From Enterobacter cloacae (GTDB taxonomy: Bacteria > Pseudomonadota > Gammaproteobacteria > Enterobacterales > Enterobacteriaceae), in assembly GCF_013375935.1 (NCBI RefSeq), contig NZ_CP056117.1, forward strand, positions 558,001 through 622,000: 64,000 nt of DNA, given 5' to 3'. The notes under the pieces are model-generated. The model did not search any database. It was not told the DNA's origin and saw nothing but the letters and a program-made list of their open reading frames with translations. A program made the translations under genes and the position numbers. Position 1 is the first letter of the stretch; every line of letters starts with the position of its first letter. This document shows positions 1 to 11,705 of the stretch, piece after piece.

Positions 1-341
1 GTCAGTTCAATCTGCACGTCGCCGTTGAACTCTTTTGCCACGTCCAGCGCGCCTTTGGCCGTGTTGATATCCGCGCAGCAGATGACGGTGACCCAGTCGG
101 CGTTGGCTTCAAAACACATGCGTGAGAGAATTTTGCCCGCATCGGCGATTTTGGCATCCGCCAGCACGATTTTGTGCGGATAGAGCGCTTTCAGGTCGCG
201 AACCGCGCGAACGCCCTCGCCCACGCACAGAATGGTACCCACTTCGATAATATCTACCTCTTCCGCAATCAGGCGGGTGGTTTCGTAGGCGTGAGACAGA
301 GTCTGGTTATCCAGCGCGACCTGCAACATTGGTAATGACAT
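1..341 (-). CDS. ulaD: 3-keto-L-gulonate-6-phosphate decarboxylase, partial at window edge
   Basis: This enzyme converts 3-keto-L-gulonate 6-phosphate to L-xylulose 5-phosphate and CO2 in cytoplasmic L-ascorbate catabolism. Only the first 113 codons lie in the window; the 3' part runs off the left edge. The protein starts [13 protein letters not shown] and carries [11 protein letters not shown] and the ADAKIADAG segment, giving the Glu33, Asp62 and Lys64 expected in the orotidine-decarboxylase-type barrel. It is the fourth gene of a leftward operon, 13 bases after the ulaC stop, which is the usual ulaABCD order. Confidence 0.95.
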   Translation of the reverse strand, partial: MSLPMLQVALDNQTLSHAYETTRLIAEEVDIIEVGTILCVGEGVRAVRDLKALYPHKIVLADAKIADAGKILSRMCFEANADWVTVICCADINTAKGALDVAKEFNGDVQIEL

Positions 342-354
342 TTTCAATTCCCTC

Positions 355-822
355 TTAAACTGCCGCCGCAGTGGCGTTATCAATTAAATCCAGCACGTCC
401 TGCGCGGTACGGCAGGCGCGTAAACGGTCAAAATTAGCTTCATCATCAAACAGGTTAACAATCTGCATGATGCCCACCTCCTGGTGGGTATTGGCATCTA
501 CGGCCGCCATGGTGATCAGGATGTCGACCGGGTCGTTATCTTCGTGGTTGAACACCAGCGGGGTTTTCAGCGTCACCAGCGCAAAGCCGGTTTTCTTGAC
601 TCCCTCTTCCGGACGGCCATGCGGCATTGCGAGGCCCGGGGCAATCACAAAGTACGGGCCGTGCTGCGCCACGCCATCCAGAATGGCCTGGTAATAACGC
701 GGCTCGACAACGTCCGCCTTGACCAGCAGATCCACGCTCAGCTTCACCGCTTCCTGCCAGGTGCTGGCTTCGGCCTGTAGAAGAATGGAGTTATTCTCTG
801 CCAGCGAATCACGTAGCTTCAT
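355..822 (-). CDS. ulaC: ascorbate-specific PTS enzyme IIA component
   Basis: UlaC is the cytoplasmic IIA phosphocarrier of the L-ascorbate phosphotransferase system; it takes phosphate from HPr and passes it to UlaB. The 155-residue protein has the mannitol/fructose-type IIA fold signature around GLAMPHGRP, placing the phosphorylated histidine at residue 68. Length is that of the family. It lies between ulaB (9 bases upstream) and ulaD, so it is surely co-transcribed from the ulaA promoter. Confidence 0.96.
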   Translation of the reverse strand: MKLRDSLAENNSILLQAEASTWQEAVKLSVDLLVKADVVEPRYYQAILDGVAQHGPYFVIAPGLAMPHGRPEEGVKKTGFALVTLKTPLVFNHEDNDPVDILITMAAVDANTHQEVGIMQIVNLFDDEANFDRLRACRTAQDVLDLIDNATAAAV

Positions 823-831
823 GTGTCGCCC

Positions 832-1137
832 TCACTTCACGTCTTGTGGGAAGTGTTCTTTGATCACTTCCAGCAGTTTTGGCCCGAAATCCGCAGGCGA
901 CAGCATGTTGCGCACGCCTACCACATATTTGTTGCCCGACACGCTGATCTCACCGGCAATGTGAGTTGAAGCGATAATGATGTCCGCGCCGTTCAGTTCA
1001 CTTTTGTATTCACCCACTGCGCAGCTGTTCACCGTGTGGTCAATGTTTGACTGGGTTAAAAACTGGTCCACTTTCATTTTCATGATCATGGAGCTTCCTT
1101 GCCCATTGCCACACACAGCCAGGATACGTACGGTCAT
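832..1137 (-). CDS. ulaB: ascorbate-specific PTS enzyme IIB component
   Basis: UlaB is the soluble IIB domain that phosphorylates ascorbate during transport by UlaA. The 101-residue protein begins [16 protein letters not shown]; Cys9 in the CGNGQGSS loop is the phosphocysteine expected for lactose/ascorbate-type IIB proteins. It sits 12 bases downstream of ulaA and 9 bases upstream of ulaC in the same leftward operon. Confidence 0.96.
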   Translation of the reverse strand: MTVRILAVCGNGQGSSMIMKMKVDQFLTQSNIDHTVNSCAVGEYKSELNGADIIIASTHIAGEISVSGNKYVVGVRNMLSPADFGPKLLEVIKEHFPQDVK

Positions 1138-1149
1138 AATCGAAACTCC

Positions 1150-2910
<1,761 letters not shown>

Positions 2911-3975
2911 ATGAGTAAAGTGAAAACCATCACCCGTGAGTCATGGATTCTGAGCACCTTTCCGGAGTGGGGTAGCTGGCTGAACGAAGAGATTGAGCAG
3001 GAACAGGTTGCTCCCGGCACGTTTGCAATGTGGTGGCTGGGCTGCACCGGTATCTGGCTGAAATCTGAAGGCGGCGCCAATATTTGCGTCGATTTCTGGT
3101 GCGGCACCGGTAAACAGAGCCACGGCAATCCGCTGATGAAAAAAGGCCACCAGATGCAGCGCATGGCCGGCGTGGAAAAACTTCAGCCGAACCTGCGTAC
3201 CACGCCGTTTGTTCTTGATCCTTTTGCCATTCGCCAGATCGATGCCGTTCTTTCTACCCACGATCATAACGATCACATTGATGTGAACGTGGCGGCAGCG
3301 GTAATGCAAAACTGCGCTGACGACGTGCCGTTTATCGGGCCGCAGACGTGCGTGGATTTATGGATTGGCTGGGGAGTGCCAAAAGAGCGCTGCATCGTGA
3401 TGAAACCTGGCGACGTGGTCAAAATCAAAGACGTTGAAATTCATGCGCTGGATGCCTTCGACCGCACTGCGCTGATTACCCTGCCCGCCAACCAGAAAGC
3501 CGCCGGCGTACTGCCAGACGGCATGGACGAGCGTGCGGTGAACTACCTGTTCAAAACCCCCGGCGGTTCCCTGTATCACAGCGGTGACTCCCACTACTCC
3601 AACTATTACGCGAAGCACGGTAACGAGCATCAGATTGACGTGGCGCTCGGCTCTTACGGTGAAAACCCGCGCGGTATTACCGACAAAATGACCAGCGCGG
3701 ATATGCTGCGCATGGCGGAGGCGCTGAATACCAAAGTGGTGATCCCGTTCCACCACGATATCTGGTCGAATTTCCAGGCCGACCCGCAAGAGATCCGCGT
3801 TCTGTGGGAGATGAAAAAAGATCGTCTCAAGTATGGCTTCAAGCCGTTTATCTGGCAGGTTGGCGGCAAGTTCACCTGGCCGCTGGACAAAGATAATCTT
3901 GAGTACCACTACCCGCGTGGCTTCGATGATTGCTTTACTATTGAGCCAGATCTGCCGTTCAAGTCCTTCCTCTGA
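2911..3975 (+). CDS. ulaG: L-ascorbate-6-phosphate lactonase
   Basis: UlaG opens the lactone ring of L-ascorbate 6-phosphate to give 3-keto-L-gulonate 6-phosphate, the step before UlaD. It is a cytoplasmic metallo-beta-lactamase-fold hydrolase; the metal motif THDHNDHID is visible near residues 114-122 and a further HSGDSHYS near residue 230. The 354-residue length equals that of E. coli UlaG. The ATG follows an AGGAG-type ribosome site. The gene is divergent from ulaA and followed by ulaR in the same direction. Confidence 0.96.
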   Translation: MSKVKTITRESWILSTFPEWGSWLNEEIEQEQVAPGTFAMWWLGCTGIWLKSEGGANICVDFWCGTGKQSHGNPLMKKGHQMQRMAGVEKLQPNLRTTPFVLDPFAIRQIDAVLSTHDHNDHIDVNVAAAVMQNCADDVPFIGPQTCVDLWIGWGVPKERCIVMKPGDVVKIKDVEIHALDAFDRTALITLPANQKAAGVLPDGMDERAVNYLFKTPGGSLYHSGDSHYSNYYAKHGNEHQIDVALGSYGENPRGITDKMTSADMLRMAEALNTKVVIPFHHDIWSNFQADPQEIRVLWEMKKDRLKYGFKPFIWQVGGKFTWPLDKDNLEYHYPRGFDDCFTIEPDLPFKSFL

Positions 3976-3990
3976 TTGTGAAGCCAAATC

Positions 3991-4009
3991 GCCAGACCCT
4001 GTGTCTGGC
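3991..4009. terminator. short hairpin after ulaG
   Basis: GCCAGAC and GTCTGGC form a 7-bp stem with a 5-base loop 16 bases after the ulaG stop. The downstream bases are only mildly T-rich (TTTCTTTT from about 4020), so it is a weak or partial terminator, or an mRNA 3' stabiliser, between ulaG and ulaR. Confidence 0.5.
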
Positions 4010-4085
4010 GATGTCGTATTTCTTTTAGTAATTTCACGCTATTTCAAATATCATCTTTTCAAATCAATTCTTATCGGAATAGCTC

Positions 4086-4841
4086 ATGACGGAAGCGCAA
4101 CGGCATCAAATTTTACTGGAACTCCTGGCGCAAACCGGGTTTATCACCGTCGAGAAAGTGATCGAACGTTTAGGGATCTCCCCCGCCACCGCGCGGCGGG
4201 ACATCAACAAGCTGGATGAGAGCGGCAAGCTGAAAAAAGTCCGCAACGGCGCAGAGGCCATTAGCCAGCAGCGTCCACGCTGGACGCCGATGAACATCCA
4301 CCAGGCGCAGAATCACGATGAAAAGGTGCGGATTGCCCGGGCAGCGTCACAGCTGGTGAACCCCGGTGAAAGCGTCGTGATCAACTGTGGCTCAACGGCA
4401 TTTCTGCTGGGTCGGGAGATGTGCGGCAAGCCGGTGCAAATCATTACCAACTATCTGCCGCTGGCCAACTATCTCATTGACCAGGAACATGAAAGCGTGG
4501 TGATCATGGGCGGCCAGTACAACAAGAGCCAGTCCATTACCCTCAGCCCGCAGGACAGTGAAAACAGCCTCTACGCCGGGCACTGGATGTTTACCAGCGG
4601 CAAGGGGCTGACCGCAGAAGGTCTCTATAAGACGGATATGCTCACCGCCATGGCGGAACAAAATATGCTTAACGTGGTGGGCAAGCTGGTGGTGCTGGTG
4701 GACAGCAGCAAGGTCGGTGAGCGCGCCGGGATGCTTTTCAGCCGCGCCGAGCAAATCAGCATGGTGATCACCGGCAAAAACGCCAACCCTGATATCCTCA
4801 GCAAGCTTGAGGATCAGGGCGTTAAGGTGCTTCGCGTCTAA
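4086..4841 (+). CDS. ulaR: DeoR-family repressor of the ula regulon
   Basis: UlaR represses the ulaABCDEF and ulaG transcripts and is released by L-ascorbate 6-phosphate. The 251-residue protein has an N-terminal DeoR helix-turn-helix (residues 6-57, with [18 protein letters not shown]) and a C-terminal sugar-phosphate-sensing domain with [10 protein letters not shown] near residue 100. It is 110 bases downstream of ulaG and overlaps the end of convergent yjfP by four bases. Its own promoter probably lies in the ulaG-ulaR gap. Confidence 0.95.
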   Translation: MTEAQRHQILLELLAQTGFITVEKVIERLGISPATARRDINKLDESGKLKKVRNGAEAISQQRPRWTPMNIHQAQNHDEKVRIARAASQLVNPGESVVINCGSTAFLLGREMCGKPVQIITNYLPLANYLIDQEHESVVIMGGQYNKSQSITLSPQDSENSLYAGHWMFTSGKGLTAEGLYKTDMLTAMAEQNMLNVVGKLVVLVDSSKVGERAGMLFSRAEQISMVITGKNANPDILSKLEDQGVKVLRV

Positions 4842-5560
4842 AGATGCTGGCGGAAAAATGCGACGGTCGCATCCAGCGCCGCGGGCGTAATGCGGTGCCG
4901 GACGCCGGCTCCCCACAGGCAGGTCAGATTGCCATCCAGCCCTTCGCGCTGTAGCGCCTGCTGCAGACGGAACGTCTCGCCGGGCGGGACCACGTCGTCA
5001 GCATCGCCATGCCACAGCAGCAGCGGGCGATCGGCCAGCTGCGGGAGCGCATGGCTGACGTCCCACTCGGATAGCAAAGCCTCAATCTCCTGAGGCGCCT
5101 GCGGCGGAAACAGCGTCTTAGCCAGTGACGAAAAATAACCCGACCCCATCAGGCACGCCACGGACTTCACTCCAGGATGTCGGGCCATGATCCCCAGCGC
5201 CGTCATTCCGCCCATCGATGCGCCCGCTACCCCCAGCCGTTGCCCCTCCACCAGCCCGCCCGACAGGAGCGCGTCGCGCAGCCCGGCGAACTCGGTCAAG
5301 CTGCCGTGCAGCGTTTGCCAGAACAGCCCCTGCCGCGCCTGTTCATCACCCGTAAAGCGGGCGCCATGATTTGGCGCATCAGGCATGACTACACGAAAAC
5401 CGGCCTGCGCCAGCGCTACGGCAAAATAGCTGTAGACCAGCTTAGAGGAGAGAAAGCCGTGATAAAAAACCACCGTCGGCAACGGTTGTTCAGCTTTACC
5501 TGTCGGAAATGCATGAATGATTTCATGGTCAACAAGGCGCCGGGTTTCAATTTCAATCAT
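4838..5560 (-). CDS. yjfP: alpha/beta-hydrolase esterase YjfP
   Basis: A cytoplasmic esterase of the alpha/beta-hydrolase fold, related to E. coli YjfP, which cleaves short acyl esters and has been linked to sugar-efflux physiology. The 240-residue protein shows the oxyanion loop [11 protein letters not shown] near residue 30, the nucleophile elbow VAGASMGGM near residue 115, an acid in [12 protein letters not shown] near residue 185 and a late histidine in VRHRITP. It lacks a signal peptide. It is convergent with ulaR, overlapping it by four bases. Confidence 0.9.
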   Translation of the reverse strand: MIEIETRRLVDHEIIHAFPTGKAEQPLPTVVFYHGFLSSKLVYSYFAVALAQAGFRVVMPDAPNHGARFTGDEQARQGLFWQTLHGSLTEFAGLRDALLSGGLVEGQRLGVAGASMGGMTALGIMARHPGVKSVACLMGSGYFSSLAKTLFPPQAPQEIEALLSEWDVSHALPQLADRPLLLWHGDADDVVPPGETFRLQQALQREGLDGNLTCLWGAGVRHRITPAALDATVAFFRQHL

Positions 5561-5697
5561 TGTCGATCCTGAACTGATGAATGATTCATAATGTTGAGAG
5601 CTGGATTACGGTTTCGCGATATTTTCATTCGAAATCTACGCCCCAGATAACACTTCGGGAACATTCCCCCAAAACTAAATTCGCAGACAACTACACT

Positions 5698-6027
5698 ATG
5701 GCTATCAGGAAAAGAGACAGGTTTATGCGCAGGCTTACCGCTTTATTGCTGGTCTCACTGCTTAGCGGATGTTCCGTACTGCAGGGTACGCCAGAACCGG
5801 CTCCACCGGTTACCGATCGTCCTCAGGAAATTCGTCGTAACCAGACGGAAGGATTACAACGTCTGGGTTCCGTCTCCGCGATGGTTCGCGGTTCCCCGGA
5901 TGATGCAGAAGACGCAATTGAAGCACAGGCCGTCGCCGCAAAAGCAGATTATTACGTCATCACGATGATTGATGAAACCATTATTACGGGACAGTGGTAC
6001 GCACAGGGGATTTTGTACCGCAGGTAA
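5698..6027 (+). CDS. bsmA: biofilm/stress lipoprotein BsmA (YhcN family)
   Basis: A small outer-membrane-type lipoprotein of the YhcN/YjfN/YjfO (DUF1471) family, linked in E. coli to biofilm formation and stress tolerance. With this start it has 109 residues, the same as E. coli BsmA: signal peptide with lipobox LLSGC (Cys25), a Pro-rich linker, then the DUF1471 domain ending QWYAQGILYRR. A second in-frame ATG at 5725 has a better ribosome site (AGAGACAGG) and still leaves a complete lipoprotein signal, so the true start may be 5725. A reading from 5581 gives an unlikely N-terminus. Confidence 0.9.
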   Translation: MAIRKRDRFMRRLTALLLVSLLSGCSVLQGTPEPAPPVTDRPQEIRRNQTEGLQRLGSVSAMVRGSPDDAEDAIEAQAVAAKADYYVITMIDETIITGQWYAQGILYRR

Positions 6028-6175
6028 GCATCATCATTTAAACGACTTTTACACTGCTTTGCGTCCGTAGACATTTTCCTGTCCACAATAAACTCCATGC
6101 CAGCAACAATGGAAATGAGTTTATTCGCGAAGGATTGCCCGGCGGATACCGGAGACACGTGAAAAGGAGCTGACG

Positions 6176-6451
6176 ATGAAACGAACCCTTGCCTTAACGA
6201 CGTTATTACTTTCAGCAGGCCTGCTGAGCACCACGGCGCAGTCAGCCGAATTTGCCAGCGCTGATTGTGTCACTGGCCTGAACGAAATTGGTCAGATCTC
6301 CGTGACGAATATTACGGGGAGCCCGCAGGACGTTGAACGTGTCGTGGCCCTGAAGGCGGACGAACAGGGCGCCTCCTGGTATCGCATCGTCCAGATGCAG
6401 GAAGACCGCCATATTAACCACTGGCGGGTCCAGGCCATTCTTTATGCATAA
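6176..6451 (+). CDS. yjfN: periplasmic YhcN-family protein YjfN
   Basis: A 91-residue exported protein with a cleavable signal peptide (residues 1-23, ending AQSA) and a DUF1471 domain with the paired motifs ASADCVTGLNEIGQISV and WRVQAILYA. E. coli YjfN has been described as an activator of the periplasmic protease DegP. It is a paralogue of the adjacent bsmA and is preceded by an AAAGGAG ribosome site. The 149-base gap to bsmA and the terminator after yjfN suggest it can be transcribed on its own. Confidence 0.9.
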   Translation: MKRTLALTTLLLSAGLLSTTAQSAEFASADCVTGLNEIGQISVTNITGSPQDVERVVALKADEQGASWYRIVQMQEDRHINHWRVQAILYA

Positions 6452-6463
6452 CTTCCTCCCGAT

Positions 6464-6490
6464 AAAAGCCACTTAATTTTAGTGGCTTTT
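6464..6490 (+). terminator. rho-independent terminator after yjfN
   Basis: AAAAGCCACT and AGTGGCTTTT pair as a 10-bp stem around a short AT loop, and the 3' arm runs into TTTT. It closes the bsmA-yjfN unit 12 bases past the stop. Confidence 0.85.
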
Positions 6491-6564
6491 CGTATTTGCA
6501 AATTTTTTATCCTCTCTGAAACCAAATAAAAACAACCATGTAACACCTTGTTACATTAAAGTGA

Positions 6565-6591
6565 TAAACGTTCGCTTCGCTCTGCCGTTGA
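6565..6591 (+). promoter_or_regulatory. FliA (sigma-28) promoter of the chemoreceptor gene
   Basis: TAAA at 6565-6568, a spacer of exactly 15 bases, then GCCGTTGA at 6584-6591, against the sigma-28 consensus TAAA-N15-GCCGATAA (six of eight in the -10 box, all four in the -35). It ends 31 bases before the start codon of the chemoreceptor, as in other class 3 flagellar/chemotaxis genes. Confidence 0.72.
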
Positions 6592-6622
6592 ACAGCCATA
6601 CCTTTTCAATGATGAGCAATTT

Positions 6623-8554
6623 ATGATCACTTTCTTCCACCGGGCGGGCCTGGGCACGAAGCTATCGCTGCTGACAGGCGCGGGTGTCGCCACGCTTTTT
6701 TTGCTGTTCACCTTTCTTCTCAGCCACAAAGCCAGCCAGCAGCTCGAAGATTTAGCGGTTGAAGACCTGCACAATCAGTCTACCGGCATGGTGGACATGG
6801 TGCAGATGTTCAACACCAGCCTGAGCGAAGAGGTCGAAAGCTATACTCGCCTGTTCACCACCTTTTTGCCGCAGCCGCTGAATAGCGACAGCAGCCAGAG
6901 CCGGACCATCAACGGGCTTACCGTTCCCCTGCTCAAAGGTGGGGAAACGGAACTACACGAGAACAATACGCTTTCTGATGACTTCCTGAGCCGTACGGGG
7001 GCAATTTCGACGCTGTTTGTCCGCAGCGGTAATGACTTTATCCGCGTGGCCACGTCGCTGCGCAAAGAGAATGGGGAGCGCGCGATCGGAACCGTACTCG
7101 ACGCCACCGGCCCGGCGTTCGCGGCGGTAACCAAAGGGGAAGTCTATCGTGGGCTGGCGCTGCTGTTTGGTAAGCGCTACATCACGCAGTACCAGCCCGT
7201 TAAGGATCCGCAAGGCCAGGTAATCGGGATTATCTTTGTCGGCGTGGACATCACCCATTCGTGGAACGTCATGCGCGAGAAAATCCTGAACCGTCGTCTG
7301 GGCGAGAGCGGTCGCTTCTTTGTACTGGACCGCAGCAATGGCAAAACGCGCGGACAGTACCTGTTCCACGCCACCGAAGAGGGTAAGCTGCCGAACTGGG
7401 ACGCCGCCACACAGCAGCAGCTTCTGGGTGATAAACCCGGCACGCTGGAACGCGTGAGCGCGGATGGCCGTACGCTAAAAGTCGCCTATACGCCGCTGCC
7501 GGGCTGGAACTGGACCATCGTGGGTGAAGTGGATAAAGCCGTGCTGCTTTCAAGCGTGACGACCCTGCGCGATCGCTTCCTGCTGGCGGGCGTGGCGCTG
7601 TCTGCACTCTTCGCGGGCCTGTTCGTTCTCATCATTCGCCGGATGCTGACCCGCCCGCTGCGCGGGGTAATCGATCTTGCCCGCCAGTATGCCGCAGGCG
7701 ATCTTCGCGCCAGCCTGCCGGTAACGCGTCAGGATGAGGTCGGCCAGCTGGTTGACGCCATTAACGGCATCGGGGATGGCCTGCAAAAAATTGTGCTGCA
7801 GGTCCGCGAGGCCGCAGGCGAGATCCATCAGGGAACTAACGCGCTGGCCTCAGACACTGGCGAGATTTCTGAGCAAATCAACAAGCAGGCCAGCAGCGTT
7901 GAGGAAACGTCTGCCAGCATGGAGCAATTAGCCGCGACCGTGCAGCAAAACGCCGCCAACATGGAGCAAACGCAGCAGCTGGTGGGAGAAACTTCGCGGG
8001 CGGTACACCACGGTGGACAGACGGTAACGCATGCCGTATCCACCATGGATGATATTCGCGACGCATCGAAACGTATCGAAGACATCACCCGCGTAATTGA
8101 GTCCATCGCTTTCCAGACCAATATTCTGGCACTCAATGCGGCGGTTGAAGCGGCGCGGGCAGGCGAACACGGCAAGGGCTTTGCCGTGGTGGCGCAGGAG
8201 GTGCGTGCCCTGGCGGCGCGCAGCGCCAATGCGGTGAAGGAGATTGAGCAGCTGATTGGCGACACGCTGAACAAGGTTAGCGAAGGCCATGCGCTGTCTG
8301 AACAGACGCGCCTGGCGATGGACTCGATCATTGTCCATATCGATAACATCAGCCAGCTCGTTACCGAGATCAACCACGCGTCCCGCGAACAGTCTGCGGG
8401 GATTGGTCAGGTGAATCTGGCGATGACGCACATCGGGGAGGCATCGCACATTAACGCCGATCGCATCTCACGCAGCGAGCAGACGGCGCAAACGCTGCGC
8501 GAGAAGGGCTCCCACCTCACAAGGCTGGTAAGCCTGTTCCAGCTGAAGGGTTAA
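6623..8554 (+). CDS. methyl-accepting chemotaxis protein with periplasmic Cache-type sensor
   Basis: A 643-residue chemoreceptor. A membrane helix (about 14-34) is followed by a long periplasmic region (35-315) that looks like the Cache3/Cache2 fusion type, with [18 protein letters not shown] and [11 protein letters not shown]; then a second helix (about 318-340), a HAMP domain (342-394) and a signalling domain whose hairpin tip (near [20 protein letters not shown]) is fully conserved. It lacks the C-terminal NWETF CheR-tethering pentapeptide, so adaptation should depend on other receptors. The ligand cannot be read from sequence. It is inserted between yjfN and aidB, which adjoin in E. coli, and overlaps the aidB stop by four bases. 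Confidence 0.9.
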   Translation: MITFFHRAGLGTKLSLLTGAGVATLFLLFTFLLSHKASQQLEDLAVEDLHNQSTGMVDMVQMFNTSLSEEVESYTRLFTTFLPQPLNSDSSQSRTINGLTVPLLKGGETELHENNTLSDDFLSRTGAISTLFVRSGNDFIRVATSLRKENGERAIGTVLDATGPAFAAVTKGEVYRGLALLFGKRYITQYQPVKDPQGQVIGIIFVGVDITHSWNVMREKILNRRLGESGRFFVLDRSNGKTRGQYLFHATEEGKLPNWDAATQQQLLGDKPGTLERVSADGRTLKVAYTPLPGWNWTIVGEVDKAVLLSSVTTLRDRFLLAGVALSALFAGLFVLIIRRMLTRPLRGVIDLARQYAAGDLRASLPVTRQDEVGQLVDAINGIGDGLQKIVLQVREAAGEIHQGTNALASDTGEISEQINKQASSVEETSASMEQLAATVQQNAANMEQTQQLVGETSRAVHHGGQTVTHAVSTMDDIRDASKRIEDITRVIESIAFQTNILALNAAVEAARAGEHGKGFAVVAQEVRALAARSANAVKEIEQLIGDTLNKVSEGHALSEQTRLAMDSIIVHIDNISQLVTEINHASREQSAGIGQVNLAMTHIGEASHINADRISRSEQTAQTLREKGSHLTRLVSLFQLKG

Positions 8555-10173
8555 CCGACTCTGCCCGTTGCGCGCAGCAGCAGGTCATTTTGCACCTGCT
8601 CGCTCAACAGCGTACCGCCCCGGGCATCCAGCATCATGCGGCACCACGCCTGCGCCACGGGCGGCGATGCGTGCCGCAGCATCTGACTTCCTGCGCCAAG
8701 TAAAAAGAGCTGCTGGACGATCTCCCTGCCCTGCGCCTCCTGCGGTTTACGCAGCTTCTGCTGCAGCTGCCGCCAGCTGCGATCGAAGTGTCTGTCCTGG
8801 CCTTTCACCTGCGCAAAATCGTCGGTGAGCAGCTCGAGAATGCCTGGCTGCTTCGCCAGCACGCGCAGGACGTCCAGGCACATAATATTGCCTGAACCTT
8901 CCCAGATGCTGTTAACCGGCATTTCACGGTACAGCCGCGGCAGTTCGCTCTCTTCGCAATAGCCTGCGCCGCCCAGCACCTCCATCGCTTCCGCCACAAA
9001 GGGGATACCCGCTTTGCAGACGCTGTATTTAGCCGCCGGAGTGAAAAGCCGCGCCCATGCGGCTTCCTGCGCGTTTTCACGTTTGTCCCACGCGCGGGCC
9101 AGGCGGAACAGCAGCGCCGTGTGTCCCTCCAGCACCAGCGCCATACGGCCTAGCACCTCGCGCATCAGCGGCTGATCGACAAGGTTTTTACCGAAGGTCT
9201 GGCGCTGATGGGCATGATAAAGCGCCACCGAGAGCGCCCGGCGCATCAGTCCGTGGCTGCCCAGCGCGCAGTCAAAGCGCGTCAGCCCGCCCATCTTCAG
9301 GATTTGCCGGACGCCTTCGCCCTCTTCGCCCAGCAGCCAGCCGGAAGCATCAAGGAACTCCGCCTCACTGCTGGCGTTCGAGCGGTTGCCGAGCTTATCC
9401 TTCAGACGCTCCAGGCGAACGGCATTACGCTGGCCGTCAGGCAGGAAGCGCGGGACAAAAAAGCAGGATAAACCGCCTTTCGCCTGCGCCAGCACCAGGT
9501 GCGCATCGCTCTGCGGCACGGAGAAAAACCATTTGTGGCCCACCAGCCGGTAACTGCCATCGCTGCATTTTTCTGCTTTGGTAGTATTGCTGAGCACGTC
9601 CGATCCGCCCTGCTTTTCCGTCATCCCCATACCTATCAGCAGGCCGCGCTTTTGGGTGCCCGGCGCAAGATGGGGATCGTAGCGATCGCTCATCAGCGGC
9701 GTTAGCCAGTCATGAAAGGGCGCGGGCAGCGACTGCTGCAACAGCGGCGTGGCGGCAAAGGTCATGGTCACCGGGCATAACGTCCCGGCCTCCACCTGAG
9801 CATGAAGCACGAAACGCGCGGCCCTGGCGACGAAAGATCCTTTTCGCGCCGCTTCCTCCCACGCCAGGTTGTGGACCCGGTTAGCGCAAAGCCCCTGCAT
9901 CAGAAGATGCCATGCCGGATGAAAGCGAACGTCATCCAGCCGCTCTCCCGTAGCGTCATAACGCAGCAGTTCAGGCGGGTTAACGTTCGCCAGCCTGCCC
10001 AGCTCCAGCGACTCCGCCGTGCCCAGCTGCTGTCCGATGCTGGCAAGAAGCTCCATATCCCATTCAGCCCCTTCGCGCGCAACCGCATCGCGCAGGGCGC
10101 AGTCAGAGAGAAAAAGGTTACTGTTCGAAAGCGGCGCGGGTTGATTAAAAACGGTATGCGTCTGCCAGTGCAT
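8551..10173 (-). CDS. aidB: AidB, acyl-CoA dehydrogenase-like adaptive-response protein
   Basis: A 540-residue FAD-binding acyl-CoA dehydrogenase homologue induced in the Ada adaptive response to alkylating agents; proposed roles are DNA binding and detoxification of alkylating compounds. Visible blocks include [48 protein letters not shown] and [20 protein letters not shown], and the C-terminal part carries the DNA-binding extension of AidB. Length equals the E. coli protein (541). It is convergent with the chemoreceptor and divergent from the downstream symporter gene. Confidence 0.95.
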   Translation of the reverse strand: MHWQTHTVFNQPAPLSNSNLFLSDCALRDAVAREGAEWDMELLASIGQQLGTAESLELGRLANVNPPELLRYDATGERLDDVRFHPAWHLLMQGLCANRVHNLAWEEAARKGSFVARAARFVLHAQVEAGTLCPVTMTFAATPLLQQSLPAPFHDWLTPLMSDRYDPHLAPGTQKRGLLIGMGMTEKQGGSDVLSNTTKAEKCSDGSYRLVGHKWFFSVPQSDAHLVLAQAKGGLSCFFVPRFLPDGQRNAVRLERLKDKLGNRSNASSEAEFLDASGWLLGEEGEGVRQILKMGGLTRFDCALGSHGLMRRALSVALYHAHQRQTFGKNLVDQPLMREVLGRMALVLEGHTALLFRLARAWDKRENAQEAAWARLFTPAAKYSVCKAGIPFVAEAMEVLGGAGYCEESELPRLYREMPVNSIWEGSGNIMCLDVLRVLAKQPGILELLTDDFAQVKGQDRHFDRSWRQLQQKLRKPQEAQGREIVQQLFLLGAGSQMLRHASPPVAQAWCRMMLDARGGTLLSEQVQNDLLLRATGRVG

Positions 10174-10292
10174 GCTGTCTCCCTCCTTTCATTGGCAATT
10201 AGCGTAAGTATGGACAGGGCGCCTGAACGCTGCATGGGAGGGGGGTCACACGATGGCGATCGCACTGATATCATTCGTGAATTAGCTCACAG

Positions 10293-10330
10293 AACATAAG
10301 AATAAACTATTTCATTACTCCGCTTATGTT
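10293..10330. promoter_or_regulatory. inverted repeat in the aidB/symporter intergenic region
   Basis: AACATAAG (10293-10300) and CTTATGTT (10323-10330) form an 8-bp inverted repeat separated by 22 AT-rich bases; the flanks also resemble each other (AATAAACTATTT and GAATAATTTATTC). It lies 39 bases before the symporter start. The form suggests an operator for an unidentified regulator, but no family-specific box was recognised. Confidence 0.4.
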
Positions 10331-10368
10331 GAATAATTTATTCTTAACCCGTCGTTGTGAGGATCGTT

Positions 10369-11643
10369 ATGCAACAGGATGCGCACAAGCGTGCATTAAT
10401 TGCAGGCTCCATTGGTAACTTCATCGAGTGGTATGAATTTGCGGTGTACGGTTTTCTGGCAACCGTTATTGCGAAAAATTTCTTCCAGCTTGAAGGGGAA
10501 GCGGGACTGACGAGCCTGATCCTCACCTGGGCCTCGTTCGCCATCGCCTTCTTCTTCCGCCCGCTGGGGGCGGTGGTGTTTGGCCGCACTGGCGACCGGA
10601 TCGGCCGTAAACCGACGCTGATTATCGTGCTGGTGCTGATGACGCTCGCCACCGCCGCCATCGGTATTGTGCCGGTCTACGCCAGCATCGGGATTGCCGC
10701 GCCGCTGATCGTTACGCTGCTGCGTATTCTGCAAGGTCTGTTCGCGGGCGGTGAGTATGGCGGTGCGGTTTCGTTGATGACGGAATTCGCTCCGCGCGGC
10801 AAGCGCGGCCTTTACGGCGCCTGGCAATCCTTCACCGTAGCGCTCGGACTGTTAGCGGGCGCAGGCATTGTCGCATTGCTCTCCGCCCTCCTAACACCCG
10901 AAGCCCTGCACGACTGGGGCTGGCGGATCCCGTTCTTCCTGGCGCTGCCGATGGGTGCGGTCGCGCTATGGCTGCGGGTGAGCATGGAAGAGACGCCAAG
11001 CTTCGTGCAGCAGCAGGAAAAACCGGTTATTGCACGGGCCAGCACCGCCGCCACCTTCAAAACCATCCTGATGGGCATTGGTCGCGTTATGGTCTGGTCT
11101 GCGGCGGGGTATACCTATCTGGTGATTATGCCGACCTATCTGCAATCGGCGCTGCACACCGGGTTTAACCAGGCGCTGCTGATTGCGGTGATTTCTAATG
11201 TTGGCTTTGCGCTCACCATCATTCCGTCGGGAATGCTCAGCGACAAAATCGGGCGGCGTACGGTAATGGTTATCGCCACGGTGCTGCTGCTGATCCTCGC
11301 CCTGCCGCTGCTGAAAATACTGCAGGCGGAGTCCAGCACGCTGGCGGTCAAAGCGATTGTGGTGTTGATTGCGGGAGGTCTGGTGGGAATGCTGGCAGGC
11401 CCGGGGCCGGCAATGCTGTCTGAAATGTTCCCGACGCGCGTGCGCTATACCGGGCTGGGGCTGGCCTATTCCCTGTCGAACGCGATCTTCTCGGGCTGTG
11501 CGGGGCTAATCATTACCGGGCTGATTAAAGAGACGGGGAATCTGGATATTCCGGCGTATTACGTAATGGCGACGGCGGTGGTGAGCATTTTTGCGCTGAT
11601 GACGTTGAGGAAGGATGACCATTTGCGGTCGCTGGAGGAGTGA
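10369..11643 (+). CDS. MFS metabolite:H+ symporter (MHS family)
   Basis: A 424-residue inner-membrane transporter of the metabolite:H+ symporter branch of the major facilitator superfamily (relatives: ProP, ShiA, KgtP, citrate carriers). About 12 membrane helices are evident. Family marks are GNFIEWYEFAVYGF near residue 16, FGRTGDRIGRKPTL in loop 2-3, and RILQGLFAGGEYGGA in helix 4. The ATG at 10369 is chosen over an upstream GTG at 10357 because that GTG lies within the ribosome site GTGAGGA. The substrate is not predictable; an organic acid or osmolyte is likely. E. coli has no counterpart at this position. Confidence 0.85.
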   Translation: MQQDAHKRALIAGSIGNFIEWYEFAVYGFLATVIAKNFFQLEGEAGLTSLILTWASFAIAFFFRPLGAVVFGRTGDRIGRKPTLIIVLVLMTLATAAIGIVPVYASIGIAAPLIVTLLRILQGLFAGGEYGGAVSLMTEFAPRGKRGLYGAWQSFTVALGLLAGAGIVALLSALLTPEALHDWGWRIPFFLALPMGAVALWLRVSMEETPSFVQQQEKPVIARASTAATFKTILMGIGRVMVWSAAGYTYLVIMPTYLQSALHTGFNQALLIAVISNVGFALTIIPSGMLSDKIGRRTVMVIATVLLLILALPLLKILQAESSTLAVKAIVVLIAGGLVGMLAGPGPAMLSEMFPTRVRYTGLGLAYSLSNAIFSGCAGLIITGLIKETGNLDIPAYYVMATAVVSIFALMTLRKDDHLRSLEE

Positions 11644-11673
11644 GGTTATCACCGTCTGGTGCCCTCACTCCGG

Positions 11674-11694
11674 CCCTCTCCCACAGGGAGAGGG
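11674..11694. repeat. CCCTCTCCC/GGGAGAGGG palindrome
   Basis: A perfect 9-bp inverted repeat with a 3-base loop between the convergent symporter gene and rlmB. The same stem recurs at 12466-12487 and 47842-47863. It probably serves as a bidirectional terminator-like intergenic repeat. Confidence 0.7.
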
Positions 11695-11705
11695 AGAATG
11701 GCTGT

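Noticed and set aside
5581..5697. Extended N-terminus for bsmA
   Set aside because: The extra residues precede the lipoprotein signal and are absent from the family; the ATG at 5698 or 5725 fits better.
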